In this document: positions 35,387-44,200 of the stretch, piece after piece
Numbering within the stretch: position 1 is the stretch's first letter
How the letters are laid out: each line of letters starts with the position of its first letter
Assembly: GCA_030523715.1 (NCBI GenBank)
Contig: JAUNHY010000006.1
Coordinates: 1-55,575, forward strand
From: Candidatus Saccharimonadota bacterium
Lineage (GTDB): Bacteria; Patescibacteriota; Saccharimonadia; Saccharimonadales; Saccharimonadaceae
Length of the DNA stretch: 55,575 nucleotides
Direction: 5' to 3'
The notes under the pieces: generated by a model
The model's input: the letters and a program-made list of their open reading frames with translations, nothing else
Told to the model about the DNA's origin: nothing
The model's database searches: none
Position numbers and translations under genes: made by a program

Positions 35387-37618
35387 TTAATCTGGATATT
35401 CGTCCATCGATGAGATAAGCACTTCACGTCCGCGATTCCCGCCACCCGAATCGCCAACTACGCCCTTCTCTACTAATTCATCAATAATTGCGGCCGCGCG
35501 GCCATAACCGACATGTAAACGGCGTTGCAATAATGAAGTTGAGATCTTGCCATCACGAATCGCAATTTCTGCTGCTTGGCGCGTAATGTCGCCACCTTCG
35601 GAACCACTAAAGTCCATGCCAACACTGGAGCCTTTGCCGCCAATTGCGACAGCTTGCGAGGTGACCTCTGGGTTATAGTCGGCAGGAGCTTGGCGACGTA
35701 GGTAATCGGTAACATTGCCGATTTCTTCGTCACTCACGAAGGCACCCTGAACACGAATTGGTTTACCCATCATCTCAGTGGTAAGGAACAACATATCGCC
35801 TGAGCCAAGTAGTTTCTCGGCACCACCCATGTCGAGCATGACACGAGAGTCGGTGTTGTTATTTACCGCGAAAGCGATACGGCCAGGAATATTTGCCTTA
35901 ATTAAGCCAGTAACGACTTTTACCTCTGGGCGCTGAGTAGCCAGCACAAGGTGAATACCGGCAGCACGACCTTTTTGAGCAATGCGCACAATACGGTTTT
36001 CGAGCTCTTTGCCAGCCATCATCATCAAGTCTGCCATCTCGTCGACAATAATTACGATATATGGCATCTTTCCATTGTCGTGCTTCTGCTCGTTGCCATC
36101 TTCGTCTGGCATCGATATAGTCTCGCCCTGACGCGCTTTCTTGGCATTAAAGTCGGCAATATTCTTAACGCGCTCCTCTTTCATGAGTGAATAGCGGCTC
36201 TCCATTTCTTTCACGGCCCATTCCATTGCACTCAAAGCTTCCGTTACATTCGTAATAATCGGCGAAAGAAGATGCGGAATGGCATCATAGGCCGCCATTT
36301 CGACTTGCTTTGGGTCGACAATAATCAGCTTCAAGTCGGATGGGGAGTTATGGTAAAGCATCGACATGATCAAGGCGTTCGTCATGACGGACTTACCTGA
36401 ACCAGTAGTACCAGCAATTAGTAAGTGCGGCATCTTGGCAAGGTTACCTAAAATGACATGACCAGAAATGTCTTTACCGACCGCAAAAGCCAATGGTTTT
36501 TCGCTAATCATGTGGCTCCAGTCGCTAGATTTTAAAAGTTCATGTAAACCGACACTTGCGGCTTTCTTGTTTGGAATTTCGACGCCAACCGAACGCGTAC
36601 CAGGAATTGGTGCCTCGATGCGGACTTTATCAGCAGCTAAGCGCGCACTCAAATCGCGATCAAGTTGAGCAATTTTGCTAACTTTTACCCCTGCGGGAGG
36701 CAAAAGAGTATATTGTGTAATACGCGGACCAACGTTAGCGCCCTCAACTTCGACATTAATGCCAAAATCTTCGAGAGTATTCTTGATAATTTCGGCATTA
36801 TTGCGCGTATCGCCAGGATCGGCCGGAGAACGATGCTTATTAAGGAGCTCCATTGGCGGCATCTTCCAATTTGGATCGTTGACGGCAAGCATAGCGGTCG
36901 GCTCATCATTAGCCTTCTCGACTTTGTCGTTATTATCCTTGACGAGAAGCCCCTTCTTTTCTTTCTTGCTGTCAACAATATCGACATTGGAATTAACTTT
37001 AAAGTTGCGCATCGAGCCATGTTCTTCTTCGCCATCTTCGGCAACAGCCTTGGTACGACGAATTACATTTGCATTATCCGCATCTTCGCTTTCCTTTGAT
37101 TTGAAAATGCCAGTAATCTTACGAAATAGCGCAGCTGGGGTTTCAGCATACATAAATAATGCAGTGATGATAATTAATACAACGTAAATAAATATTGAAA
37201 CACCCTTGTCTAGATTAGCGACCATGACGCTATTTAAACCATCGCCGATAATACCACCAGTTGGCTCAGGTGTGCCATAGCTTGGAACACCAAATACGCC
37301 AGAAAACCAGAAAATGATTAGACAGGATGCGACCCAGACACTAACGTCAAGACGATTATCCGGCGCACGAAAAATAAGGACCGCCAAATAAACCAAGATA
37401 AATGGCATCAAATAAGTAGTATAGCCAAACACTTTCATGAAGAAATCGTTGACGGCTTTTAGGGCGACACCACCGCTGCCGAGCCATGCTACGATAAATA
37501 AAATTGCACAGACAATCATCAAAAACGCCATGATTTGGCGCCAAAAACCGCCAGGAAGTTCGTGATTGTTCGCGACTTCTTGAGATTTTTTATTTCTACC
37601 TCGCTTTTTATTTGCCAT
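35387..37618 (-). CDS. ftsK: DNA translocase FtsK
   Basis: 743 residues. Four N-terminal membrane helices (about 25-150), a charged linker (about 170-270), then the motor: GANVGPRITQYTLLPPAGVKVSKI, Walker A LIAGTTGSGKSVMTNALI, Walker B IVIIVDEMADLMM, and THLVLATQRP-type segment IHLVLATQRPEV. The gamma winged-helix domain (about 675-735; KISTSLLQRRLHVGYGRAA) reads the chromosome polarity sequences. It moves DNA during division. TATAAT (37626-37631) ends 7 nt before the ATG, a leaderless start. Confidence 0.96.
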   Translation of the reverse strand: MANKKRGRNKKSQEVANNHELPGGFWRQIMAFLMIVCAILFIVAWLGSGGVALKAVNDFFMKVFGYTTYLMPFILVYLAVLIFRAPDNRLDVSVWVASCLIIFWFSGVFGVPSYGTPEPTGGIIGDGLNSVMVANLDKGVSIFIYVVLIIITALFMYAETPAALFRKITGIFKSKESEDADNANVIRRTKAVAEDGEEEHGSMRNFKVNSNVDIVDSKKEKKGLLVKDNNDKVEKANDEPTAMLAVNDPNWKMPPMELLNKHRSPADPGDTRNNAEIIKNTLEDFGINVEVEGANVGPRITQYTLLPPAGVKVSKIAQLDRDLSARLAADKVRIEAPIPGTRSVGVEIPNKKAASVGLHELLKSSDWSHMISEKPLAFAVGKDISGHVILGNLAKMPHLLIAGTTGSGKSVMTNALIMSMLYHNSPSDLKLIIVDPKQVEMAAYDAIPHLLSPIITNVTEALSAMEWAVKEMESRYSLMKEERVKNIADFNAKKARQGETISMPDEDGNEQKHDNGKMPYIVIIVDEMADLMMMAGKELENRIVRIAQKGRAAGIHLVLATQRPEVKVVTGLIKANIPGRIAFAVNNNTDSRVMLDMGGAEKLLGSGDMLFLTTEMMGKPIRVQGAFVSDEEIGNVTDYLRRQAPADYNPEVTSQAVAIGGKGSSVGMDFSGSEGGDITRQAAEIAIRDGKISTSLLQRRLHVGYGRAAAIIDELVEKGVVGDSGGGNRGREVLISSMDEYPD

Positions 37619-37637
37619 ATATAATATTATACCATAA

Positions 37638-37670
37638 AAAATCTAGCCCGCTTTCAGGCTAGATTTTTAA
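37638..37670. terminator. Terminator of the small membrane protein gene
   Basis: AAAAATCTAGCC / GGCTAGATTTTT stem; symmetric enough to act both ways, overlapping the ftsK upstream region. Confidence 0.85.
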
Positions 37671-37674
37671 TACT

Positions 37675-38337
37675 TTAGCGGTAGAGACCGTACTTTACGG
37701 CGTTAATAATATATGTAACTACGATACTTTCCGTAAAGGTTAGAAATACACTTACGCCAGCAACACAAATTGCGATGATCGCCATGGTCTTTACGAGATT
37801 TGGTTTCGTGTAGTAAATGGTCTTCGCAATAAAATGCATGCCGATTGAGGCGCCTAGCAAAATCAAGGTTGGAAGGAAGTTGCTAAGCCAGAGTCCACCT
37901 TGGAGAGTTGGACGACCAAGCATCATAAGCGAGTAGAAGATAATGCCGGCCAAGTTGATAATATAAATAACGGAAATGCCTAAGAATAAGTTTGCTACTT
38001 TATGCCAAGTTTCACGTTGCGTTTCCTTATCGGTAACCTTCTTAATTGTCACGATGCCAAAAATAGAGGCAGCGAGCGCAATAAAGGCAGCCATCATTTC
38101 GGTAGGAACGCCCCACGAGTTGACGCCAAAGAATACTGAAAAAGCCGGGATGCGGAAAGCCCATCCTTCAGAAAAACCGGCAATTGCCGAGAAAATAGCA
38201 GCAAAACCGATAAAGCAAGACAAAGCAATTGCCCACGTGTTAAGTTTTGCCATCATAGGCGCAGAAATTTTGCCGCGCTCATATTTTGCAGTTCCGGCGG
38301 TCTTCGCATGGCCAGCCGTAGAAGGTTGTGTTGTCAT
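37675..38337 (-). CDS. Five-helix membrane protein, unknown function
   Basis: 220 residues. A polar N-terminus (about 1-30) is followed by hydrophobic segments at about 33-55, 80-98, 115-138, 147-168 and 182-212. There are no motifs I recognise. ACGGAG lies 5 nt before the ATG and a TATAAT box about 20 nt further upstream, so it has its own promoter and terminator and is a single-gene unit between ftsK and pnp. Confidence 0.75.
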   Translation of the reverse strand: MTTQPSTAGHAKTAGTAKYERGKISAPMMAKLNTWAIALSCFIGFAAIFSAIAGFSEGWAFRIPAFSVFFGVNSWGVPTEMMAAFIALAASIFGIVTIKKVTDKETQRETWHKVANLFLGISVIYIINLAGIIFYSLMMLGRPTLQGGLWLSNFLPTLILLGASIGMHFIAKTIYYTKPNLVKTMAIIAICVAGVSVFLTFTESIVVTYIINAVKYGLYR

Positions 38338-38376
38338 ATAGACTCCGTTAATGTTAATTAATTCTATTATATATCA

Positions 38377-38407
38377 AAAAATATCTCCCGGACTGGGAGA
38401 TATTTTA
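38377..38407. terminator. Terminator of pnp
   Basis: AAATATCTCCC / GGGAGATATTTT hairpin with a 5-nt loop. Confidence 0.85.
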
Positions 38408-38417
38408 AGATTTCGTC

Positions 38418-40604
38418 TTAGGCTTTTTGATCAACGCCCTTCATCGAAAGGCTGAGACGGCCTTTATCGTCGATAGCATCAAGACGAACATTAATTTCGT
38501 CGCCAACTTGCAAAGCGTCAGTCACTTTCGCAAGACGTTTTTCACTGATTTGCGAAATATGGAGCATACCATCAATGCCTGGCAAAATGTTTACAAATGC
38601 ACCGAAGTCCTTAATGGAAACAACTTTGCCTTTATAAATTTTACCTGGTTCCGGCTCTTCGACGAGAGACTTAATCCAATCGAGCGCCTTAGTGATCTTG
38701 TCGTTATCAGCGGCAGAAACCGTAATAAGACCATTTTCTTCAATATTGATTTCGGCACCAGTTTCGGCGGTAATCTTATTAATAGTTTCGCCACCCTTAC
38801 CAATGACTGTACCAATCTTGTCTGGGTTAATCATGAGTTTTTCAATGCGTGGCGCATATGGGCTGAGGTGGTCGCGTGGACCCGCCAAGACGCTAAGCAT
38901 ATGATTCATGATAAACATACGACCATCGTGAGCTTTCTTGATAGCTTCCGAAAGAACGCTGACTGGAAGGCCATGAACCTTCATATCCATCTGAAGGGCC
39001 GTGATACCTTCGGTAGTACCAGTAACTTTAAAGTCCATATCGCCAGCGAAATCTTCAGCGTCCATAAGGTCGGTAAGGACATAAGGCTTATCGCCGTCCA
39101 TCATGAGACCCATGGCAACACCGGCAACTGGACGTTTGAGTGGCACACCAGCATCCATTAAAGCAAGACAGGAGCTGCAGGTCGCAGCCATCGAAGTGGA
39201 ACCGTTCTGAGACATAATCTCGGTAACGCTACGAATTGCATATGGGAAATCTTCTTCGCTTGGAAGAACTGGCATGAGTGCGCGTTCGGCAAGATAACCA
39301 TGGCCAATTTCGCGACGGCCCGGGCTACCAAGGCGAGAACATTCACCAACCGTGTAACCAGGCGCATTATAGTGATGCATGTAGCGGCGGATACCATCAG
39401 TAACTTCCATCGTGTCGACGAGCTGACCGTAGCTGAGTGGAGCTAAAGTTACGATATTCATAGCTTGCGTAACACCACGCGTAAAGAGGCTGGAACCGTG
39501 CGTGCGCGGCAAAATACCAACCTGAGAGCTAAGCGGACGAACCTCGTCAAGCTTGCGCCCATCTGGGCGAATACCGTCTTCGATAATATGTTTGCGAACG
39601 TCGTGCTTAACAGCAAGTTCAAAAGCTTCAGAATAATCGTCTTTGCCGTTAGCTTCATAATATGCAGTCTTGGCGGCGAGCTTTTCTTCGTCAGTCATGT
39701 CGGCCGTAACACCGGCAGCTTCGTCGGTAACCTCGGCGATAAAGTCCGCATGCATTTGTTCCTTAAGATCTTTGATCATCTGATCGCGAAGAATTGTATT
39801 CTGAGTGCGGAACTTCTCGTCTAGTTTGCCATCAAACCAAGCATCAACTTTAGCCTGAGCTTCTTCGTTTGGAAGAATGAGAGTATATTCTTTTTCCTCA
39901 ACACCGAGAGCTTCACGTAGCTCGTTTTGAAGCTTGATAGCTGGCTGAATCATCTTGAGGCCCCATTCGAGACCACCAATAATAACATCCTCTGGGACTT
40001 CGTTCGCGCCAGCTTCGACCATAGTGATACCAGAATCTTTACCGGCAACCACGAGATCGAGGTCAGAAGCTTCACGCTCTTCCGGGGTCAAGAAAGCCTT
40101 ATATTCGCCATTGACGCGACCGATGCGAAGACCGGCGATTGGACCATCAAATGGCACGCCAGCGTTCATGAGTGCGCTAGATGCAGCAATCATGGCAACT
40201 ACATCTGGGCGGAAGTTTGGGTCCATCGATAAGACCGTCGTGACTACCTGGATTTCCTGACGATAACCCTTCGGGAACAATGGGCGAATTGGGCGGTCGA
40301 TGAGACGGCCAATCAAAACCGCATTGTCAGAAGGTTTGCCTTCGCGTTTGATAAATTTACTGCTACTGATTTTGCCAGAAGCATAATATTTCTCTTCGTA
40401 ATCGATAGAGAGTGGGAAGAAGTCTTGCATAACTGGCTTTTGGCCAACTACGACGGAGCCGAGTACTACAGTATCGCCGTAAGTCACAAGGACGGACGAA
40501 GTAGTACGAAATCCAACGCGATTGACTTCGAGCTTAAGTGGACGACCACAAAAATCCGTCTCCACACTGAAAGTTTTCTTTCCGCTGGGATTTATAATAT
40601 CCAT
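38418..40604 (-). CDS. pnp: Polyribonucleotide nucleotidyltransferase (PNPase)
   Basis: 728 residues from ATG 40604, chosen because AAAGGA lies just upstream and homology starts there; in-frame codons up to 40736 are leader. Two RNase PH domains are separated by an all-helical segment; the second carries SEILPSNGS-type signature as SVTEIMSQNGSTSMA and the DLMDAEDFAGDMDFKVTGT catalytic Asp cluster. KH (IGKGGETINKI) and S1 (GKVVSIKDFGAFVNILPGIDGMLHISQI) domains follow. It degrades RNA 3'-5' by phosphorolysis. The 90-nt leader has a CGGAG / CTCCG hairpin that could be a site for autoregulation, as known for other pnp genes. Confidence 0.97.
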   Translation of the reverse strand: MDIINPSGKKTFSVETDFCGRPLKLEVNRVGFRTTSSVLVTYGDTVVLGSVVVGQKPVMQDFFPLSIDYEEKYYASGKISSSKFIKREGKPSDNAVLIGRLIDRPIRPLFPKGYRQEIQVVTTVLSMDPNFRPDVVAMIAASSALMNAGVPFDGPIAGLRIGRVNGEYKAFLTPEEREASDLDLVVAGKDSGITMVEAGANEVPEDVIIGGLEWGLKMIQPAIKLQNELREALGVEEKEYTLILPNEEAQAKVDAWFDGKLDEKFRTQNTILRDQMIKDLKEQMHADFIAEVTDEAAGVTADMTDEEKLAAKTAYYEANGKDDYSEAFELAVKHDVRKHIIEDGIRPDGRKLDEVRPLSSQVGILPRTHGSSLFTRGVTQAMNIVTLAPLSYGQLVDTMEVTDGIRRYMHHYNAPGYTVGECSRLGSPGRREIGHGYLAERALMPVLPSEEDFPYAIRSVTEIMSQNGSTSMAATCSSCLALMDAGVPLKRPVAGVAMGLMMDGDKPYVLTDLMDAEDFAGDMDFKVTGTTEGITALQMDMKVHGLPVSVLSEAIKKAHDGRMFIMNHMLSVLAGPRDHLSPYAPRIEKLMINPDKIGTVIGKGGETINKITAETGAEINIEENGLITVSAADNDKITKALDWIKSLVEEPEPGKIYKGKVVSIKDFGAFVNILPGIDGMLHISQISEKRLAKVTDALQVGDEINVRLDAIDDKGRLSLSMKGVDQKA

Positions 40605-40705
40605 TTTTTCCTTTCCTCGAGAAAATAATAAGCATCTTGCTCGGAGAAGACTCCGCTCTGGATGTCTATCATTTTCCCGATTATTTAGTGTTTTTATTAT
40701 ACCAT
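40605..40705 (-). promoter_or_regulatory. Promoter and leader of pnp
   Basis: An extended -10 (TGG-TATAAT, near 40696-40701) drives a leader of roughly 85 nt with a CGGAG-tctt-CTCCG hairpin before the AAAGGA site. Confidence 0.55.
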
Positions 40706-40708
40706 ACA

Positions 40709-40737
40709 TTGACAATTTGTGTATTTTGTGATACAAT
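40709..40737 (+). promoter_or_regulatory. Strong promoter of the unknown 217-residue protein
   Basis: -35 TTGACA (40709-40714), 17-nt spacer, -10 TACAAT (40732-40737), back to back with the pnp promoter. A CGCCAG / CTGGTG hairpin follows in the leader. Confidence 0.85.
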
Positions 40738-40797
40738 TATAGAAGCGCCAGTATAGCTGGTGTGTTTCCCATATGGAGAAAGGGGTGTGATGTCAAT

Positions 40798-41451
40798 ATG
40801 GGTTTTATAGTTAGAAAAGTAGACAGGACAGAAATCGTTTTAAGTGGCGAGGTTTCCGCAGAAAAGCTGCATGAGGTCTTCGATAAGATTTGCGGCGAGC
40901 GTTTAGCTTCACTCAAGGTCGTTTACGATGAGCATCTCGACTTGACGACGGCGTTTATCTATCCGTGCCGCACGTTCAAAATCGTGAATGGGCCTTTCCC
41001 TTCGCATAAGCTATCAGTAAGCGAGGAGCGTAAAATTCGCATCACCGGGCGCTTGCCCGAACATTTCGACGTGGTCGATGGCTGCTGGGTTCCTATTCGC
41101 AAACGCGCGAAGAAGGAAAAGGACGAAGTGCAGTGGGTGGTAATGTACACTCCGTCCAAGGTGACCGACAAGGAGACTGGTCGCATCAGCACCGAACTCG
41201 GCTTCATTGTCGATTTCCGCTGCAAAAAAGAGCTCGAGACCGATACGCTCGACCGCGCTGCCGATGCAGTTTCCGAATGCCTGCGCAAGATGGCAAGCGA
41301 TATCAGGGTGGACCTGATGGAATCCGCATGGCTATGTGAGCAAATCTCGATGGAATTCAGCGAAAAGCTGGACCAACTTGACCAGGACGAAATCGAAGCC
41401 AATTACCGCGCAAAGGGGTTGCGCTACGTGAATACTGACGCCTTAGTCTGA
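40798..41451 (+). CDS. Unknown soluble protein
   Basis: 217 residues from ATG 40798, with GAAAGGGG about 10 nt upstream (an ATG at 40762 lacks support). No signal peptide or membrane helix; mixed charge, alpha/beta-looking, with a helical C-terminal half rich in Asp, Glu and Lys. I recognise no family. It ends in TGA, which shows TGA is a stop here. GC content is higher than in neighbouring pnp, and the strong promoter, Shine-Dalgarno start and isolated position resemble those of the genes at 43534, 52691 and 53209. Confidence 0.75.
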   Translation: MGFIVRKVDRTEIVLSGEVSAEKLHEVFDKICGERLASLKVVYDEHLDLTTAFIYPCRTFKIVNGPFPSHKLSVSEERKIRITGRLPEHFDVVDGCWVPIRKRAKKEKDEVQWVVMYTPSKVTDKETGRISTELGFIVDFRCKKELETDTLDRAADAVSECLRKMASDIRVDLMESAWLCEQISMEFSEKLDQLDQDEIEANYRAKGLRYVNTDALV

Positions 41452-41477
41452 TCTACTTTCTAAGCACCTTTATGTTA

Positions 41478-41515
41478 CGGGCCCGGCGTTCTCAACAGCG
41501 CCGGGCGATTTTTAT
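41478..41515 (+). terminator. Terminator of the unknown 217-residue protein
   Basis: GCCCGGCG / CGCCGGGC stem, 10-nt loop, then ATTTTT. Confidence 0.9.
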
Positions 41516-41532
41516 GTCTTTTTTTAAACAAC

Positions 41533-41560
41533 AAAAAACTGGCCCGAAGGCCAGATTTTT
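41533..41560 (-). terminator. Terminator of rpsO
   Basis: Minus-strand ATCTGGCC / GGCCAGTTTTTT hairpin overlapping the rpsO stop. Confidence 0.9.
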
Positions 41561-41825
41561 ATTTGCGAAGACCAAGTTTTGCTACGGTAGCTTTATAAGA
41601 CTCGAAATCAGTGCGTTCGAGATACTTCAATAGCTTCTTGCGCTGACCAACCATTTGGATAAGACCGCGCTTTGCCATAAAATCGTGCTTGTTTGTCTTG
41701 ACGTGCTCAGTAACTTCTTTGATACGATCAGTCAAAATAGCAATCTGCACCTCTGGAGAGCCGACATCCTTATCACTGCGGGCGAGCTTCTTGATCGCCT
41801 TAGCTTTGTTATCTTTAGTAATCAT
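41559..41825 (-). CDS. rpsO: 30S ribosomal protein uS15
   Basis: 88 residues from ATG 41825. The chain has the uS15 signature DVGSPEVQIAILTDRIKEVTEHVKTNKHD and LIQMVGQRKKLLKYLERTD. It binds 16S rRNA in the platform. A TTG at 41834 opens the frame further but is not supported. The promoter is TTGCAT (41858-41863), 17-nt spacer, TAAAAT (41835-41840), giving a near-leaderless mRNA (-10 ends 9 nt before ATG). Confidence 0.96.
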   Translation of the reverse strand: MITKDNKAKAIKKLARSDKDVGSPEVQIAILTDRIKEVTEHVKTNKHDFMAKRGLIQMVGQRKKLLKYLERTDFESYKATVAKLGLRK

Positions 41826-41871
41826 ATTGAGCAAATTTTATCACAAAAATAGATAAGATGCAACAGTGTGC

Positions 41872-42000
41872 TTGCTGGTTTTCTCTATCATATGCTCTAG
41901 ACACGGCGTTCCGCCGGCCCGTCTTCACGGGCGTCGGCCGCCTCCTGCTCGGCGGCAGCCTGCGCAACGGTCTATCACATATGCTAGGAAAAACCAGCAA
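41872..42000. other. Structured GC-rich element, candidate non-coding RNA or repeat
   Basis: The ends pair: TTGCTGGTTTT (41872-41882) with AAAACCAGCAA (41990-42000), continuing with a CATATG/CATATG match and TAGAC/GTCTA. Inside are three perfect hairpins: CGGCG-ttc-CGCCG (41904-41916), GCCCGT-cttc-ACGGGC (41917-41932) and GCCGCC / GGCGGC (41937-41956). The core is far richer in GC than its surroundings. It lies between the radA stop and the rpsO promoter. It fits no family I know (SRP RNA, RNase P, tmRNA and 6S were considered). The strand is not determined. Confidence 0.55.
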
Positions 42001-42010
42001 ACCTCGTCCG

Positions 42011-43372
42011 CTATTTGTTATTCATGTATTTTACGAGGGCGGAACGGAGGTCTTTGACTGGGAGAACAAATTTATCCTTGATAGTGGCAGGAGCAATGGC
42101 ATTCTTAAAGCCAAGTTTCTTTGCCTCAGCAATGCGGCGGTCCGGCGCGATAACGCTACGGATTTCTCCGCCGAGGCCAATTTCGCCGAAAACGACGACT
42201 TTTTCGTCAAGTTTGCGACCGGCGGCAGCACTGGCGATAGCCATACAAATGGCTAAATCGGCTGCAGAATCATTTAGGCGCATGCCGCCCACGACATTTA
42301 TGAAAATATCTTTGTCCTGGAGGGTAAGTTTAGTACGTTTTTCAAGGACGGCAATTAGTAAGTTGAGACGATTCAGGTCAAAACCAGAAGCCGTTCGTTT
42401 TGGATAACCAAAACTGGTTGGATTGACGAGAGCCTGGATTTCGACTAGGAGTGGGCGGGTGCCCTCAATAGTTGCCATTATAATACTACCATCAGTATTC
42501 TGACGCTCAGCGAGCAAAGCCTCGGAAGGATTTTTTACCTCAACGAGACCTTTTGTGGCCATTTCAAAAATAGCTACTTCCGTAGTTGAACCGAAGCGGT
42601 TTTTAACGGCGCGAATGGTTTTAAAGCCACCATAACGATCGCCCTCAAAATTTAGTACTACATCGACAAGATGCTCGAGCACCTTTGGCCCAGCAAGTGT
42701 CCCCTCTTTAGTGACATGCCCCACAATCACAACGGCCGTACCACTGTTTTTGGCGGCGCGAATAATAAGATTCCCACAGTTACTTACTTGACTGACCGTA
42801 CCTGGCGCCGAGCTAATCTCTGCCATGCTGAGAGTCTGAATAGAATCCACCACCACGAGGTCGTAACCACCTTCCTCAATAGTCTTGGCAATATCATTGC
42901 CAGAGGAAGAACTGGCAAAATGCAACTTATCTGAGCTGGCGCCGAGACGAACGGCGCGTAATTTTACTTGCCCCGCCGACTCCTCGCCGGAAACATAAAG
43001 AACGCTATGGCCGGCATTGGCGATATTTGAACAGACCTGCATCAGAATAGTAGATTTGCCCATGCCCGGCTGACCAGCCAAAAGACTAACTGAACCAAGT
43101 AAAATACCGCCGCCAAGTACAGTATCGAAGTCCGGAAAACCAGTCGAAAGTCTACTGCCAGCATCGGACGGCTCAATAGTATTAATAGAGACCGCCTCTA
43201 GTTTCTTGCCCGAAACTGCGCCCTTGGCAAGAGCGCTTTTGACCTCCGTTTCCGTAGGGGCGATTTGCTCCAATAACGTATTCCACTCGCCGCAATTTTC
43301 GCAGCGACCAGCCCATTTCGCGTAGCTTGCGCCACAGTTTTGACAGATAAACCTCGACTTTGCTTTTGTCAT
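42011..43372 (-). CDS. radA: DNA repair protein RadA
   Basis: 453 residues. An N-terminal zinc finger (CQNCGASYAKWAGRCENCGEW) precedes the RecA-like core: Walker A AGQPGMGKSTILMQV, Walker B DLVVVDSIQT, the RadA-specific KNRFGST loop, and a C-terminal Lon-like domain (LNLLIAVLEKRT...VGGMRLNDSAADLAICMAI...GEIGLGGEIR). It helps branch migration in recombination and in uptake of DNA, complementing dprA. The -10 TAAACT (43379-43384) ends 6 nt before the ATG: leaderless. Confidence 0.97.
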   Translation of the reverse strand: MTKAKSRFICQNCGASYAKWAGRCENCGEWNTLLEQIAPTETEVKSALAKGAVSGKKLEAVSINTIEPSDAGSRLSTGFPDFDTVLGGGILLGSVSLLAGQPGMGKSTILMQVCSNIANAGHSVLYVSGEESAGQVKLRAVRLGASSDKLHFASSSSGNDIAKTIEEGGYDLVVVDSIQTLSMAEISSAPGTVSQVSNCGNLIIRAAKNSGTAVVIVGHVTKEGTLAGPKVLEHLVDVVLNFEGDRYGGFKTIRAVKNRFGSTTEVAIFEMATKGLVEVKNPSEALLAERQNTDGSIIMATIEGTRPLLVEIQALVNPTSFGYPKRTASGFDLNRLNLLIAVLEKRTKLTLQDKDIFINVVGGMRLNDSAADLAICMAIASAAAGRKLDEKVVVFGEIGLGGEIRSVIAPDRRIAEAKKLGFKNAIAPATIKDKFVLPVKDLRSALVKYMNNK

Positions 43373-43420
43373 ATTTTTAGTTTATCATGGTCATTTTTTA
43401 TGAAAAGCATAAGCATAATC

Positions 43421-43449
43421 TTGACTTTTTAAAGTGTTTGTGCTATAAT
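43421..43449 (+). promoter_or_regulatory. Strong promoter of the lipoprotein gene
   Basis: -35 TTGACT (43421-43426), 17-nt spacer, TGC plus TATAAT (43444-43449). A leader of about 75 nt follows. Confidence 0.85.
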
Positions 43450-43454
43450 AGTAA

Positions 43455-43533
43455 GATATTGCGTCAATGCAAGGTTCCTTAAATTCTTATCCGGAAGAAT
43501 CTCGGAATTTTGCGACGCTTAGGAGGTGTTTTT
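43455..43533 (+). promoter_or_regulatory. Structured leader of the lipoprotein gene
   Basis: Two competing stems share a strand: ATTCTT (43483-43488) with AAGAAT (43495-43500), or AAATTC (43481-43486) with GAATTT (43505-43510). An outer GCGTC/GACGC pair ends 2 nt before AGGAGG (43521-43526). It could tune access to the ribosome site. Confidence 0.4.
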
Positions 43534-44160
43534 ATGAGAAAGTTTTTCTCTATTATCATCATGGTGATCGTGGCGCTTTGCCTCGTTTGTGGCTGTACTA
43601 ATAGCAACACAGAAGCAACGGTTTCAAGCCTAGACACTACAGATGAGAAATATGCACCAGTGGGGTTTCAGGAAGGGATTCATGATAATACATCCTGGCT
43701 AAAAGAGGATGCTTATCGCAATTTCGAAGGCAAAACCGAGTTCGATCTCGTGCAAGACGACAAGATAGATTTCGCCAAATTATTCGAGTTAGCCGGCATG
43801 AAATATCGCATTATCGATGACGGCATCATTGCCGCATCTAGCGGTTACAATTTGGAGGAGAGCTTCGTATTCTTCATCCGTATCGACCCAGAATATCATA
43901 TTGTTAATGGCAGTACTCTTTTCAAGGGCTACCACGACGACAAAACCTGGGAAGAAATAATCGAACACGATTCAGCAACCGATTTCATCTTTGATGCCAA
44001 GTTAGGCGACAACGAATACCGAATTGGCGCCGACGAGCTTGATTATCTGTGGCGCGAAATACGCGTTTTGACGGCACCCGCCGACAAAATTGACGCTGTA
44101 AATGCCGCAGTCGACGCCGAATTCGAATCATATATGGTCGACAGTATTCCGGAAGAATAA
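43534..44160 (+). CDS. Putative lipoprotein of unknown function
   Basis: 208 residues from ATG 43534, 7 nt after AGGAGG. The N-terminus is basic then hydrophobic and ends LVCGC, an acceptable lipobox with Cys21 as the lipidation site. The mature protein is strongly acidic and has no motif I recognise. The promoter core is identical to that of the Bax-inhibitor-like gene 39 kb away, so both may answer the same signal. It stands alone between radA and clpP on the opposite strand. Confidence 0.75.
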   Translation: MRKFFSIIIMVIVALCLVCGCTNSNTEATVSSLDTTDEKYAPVGFQEGIHDNTSWLKEDAYRNFEGKTEFDLVQDDKIDFAKLFELAGMKYRIIDDGIIAASSGYNLEESFVFFIRIDPEYHIVNGSTLFKGYHDDKTWEEIIEHDSATDFIFDAKLGDNEYRIGADELDYLWREIRVLTAPADKIDAVNAAVDAEFESYMVDSIPEE

Positions 44161-44161
44161 A

Positions 44162-44194
44162 AAACGCCCGAGGACCGGAACCTCGGGCTTTTTC
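44162..44194. terminator. Terminator between the lipoprotein gene and clpP
   Basis: GCCCGAG / CTCGGGC stem followed by TTTTTC on the plus strand; A-rich on the other side, so it may also stop clpP transcription. Confidence 0.9.
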
Positions 44195-44200
44195 TTGTGA

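Noticed and set aside
40605-40736. Longer start for pnp
   Set aside because: PNPase homology begins at the ATG at 40604, which has a ribosome site; the extension covers the promoter and leader hairpin.
41872-42000. SRP (4.5S), 6S, tmRNA or RNase P RNA in the structured element
   Set aside because: The SRP GGAA-loop helix, the tmRNA tRNA-like end and the RNase P conserved core are all missing, and the fold is not a single rod as in 6S RNA.
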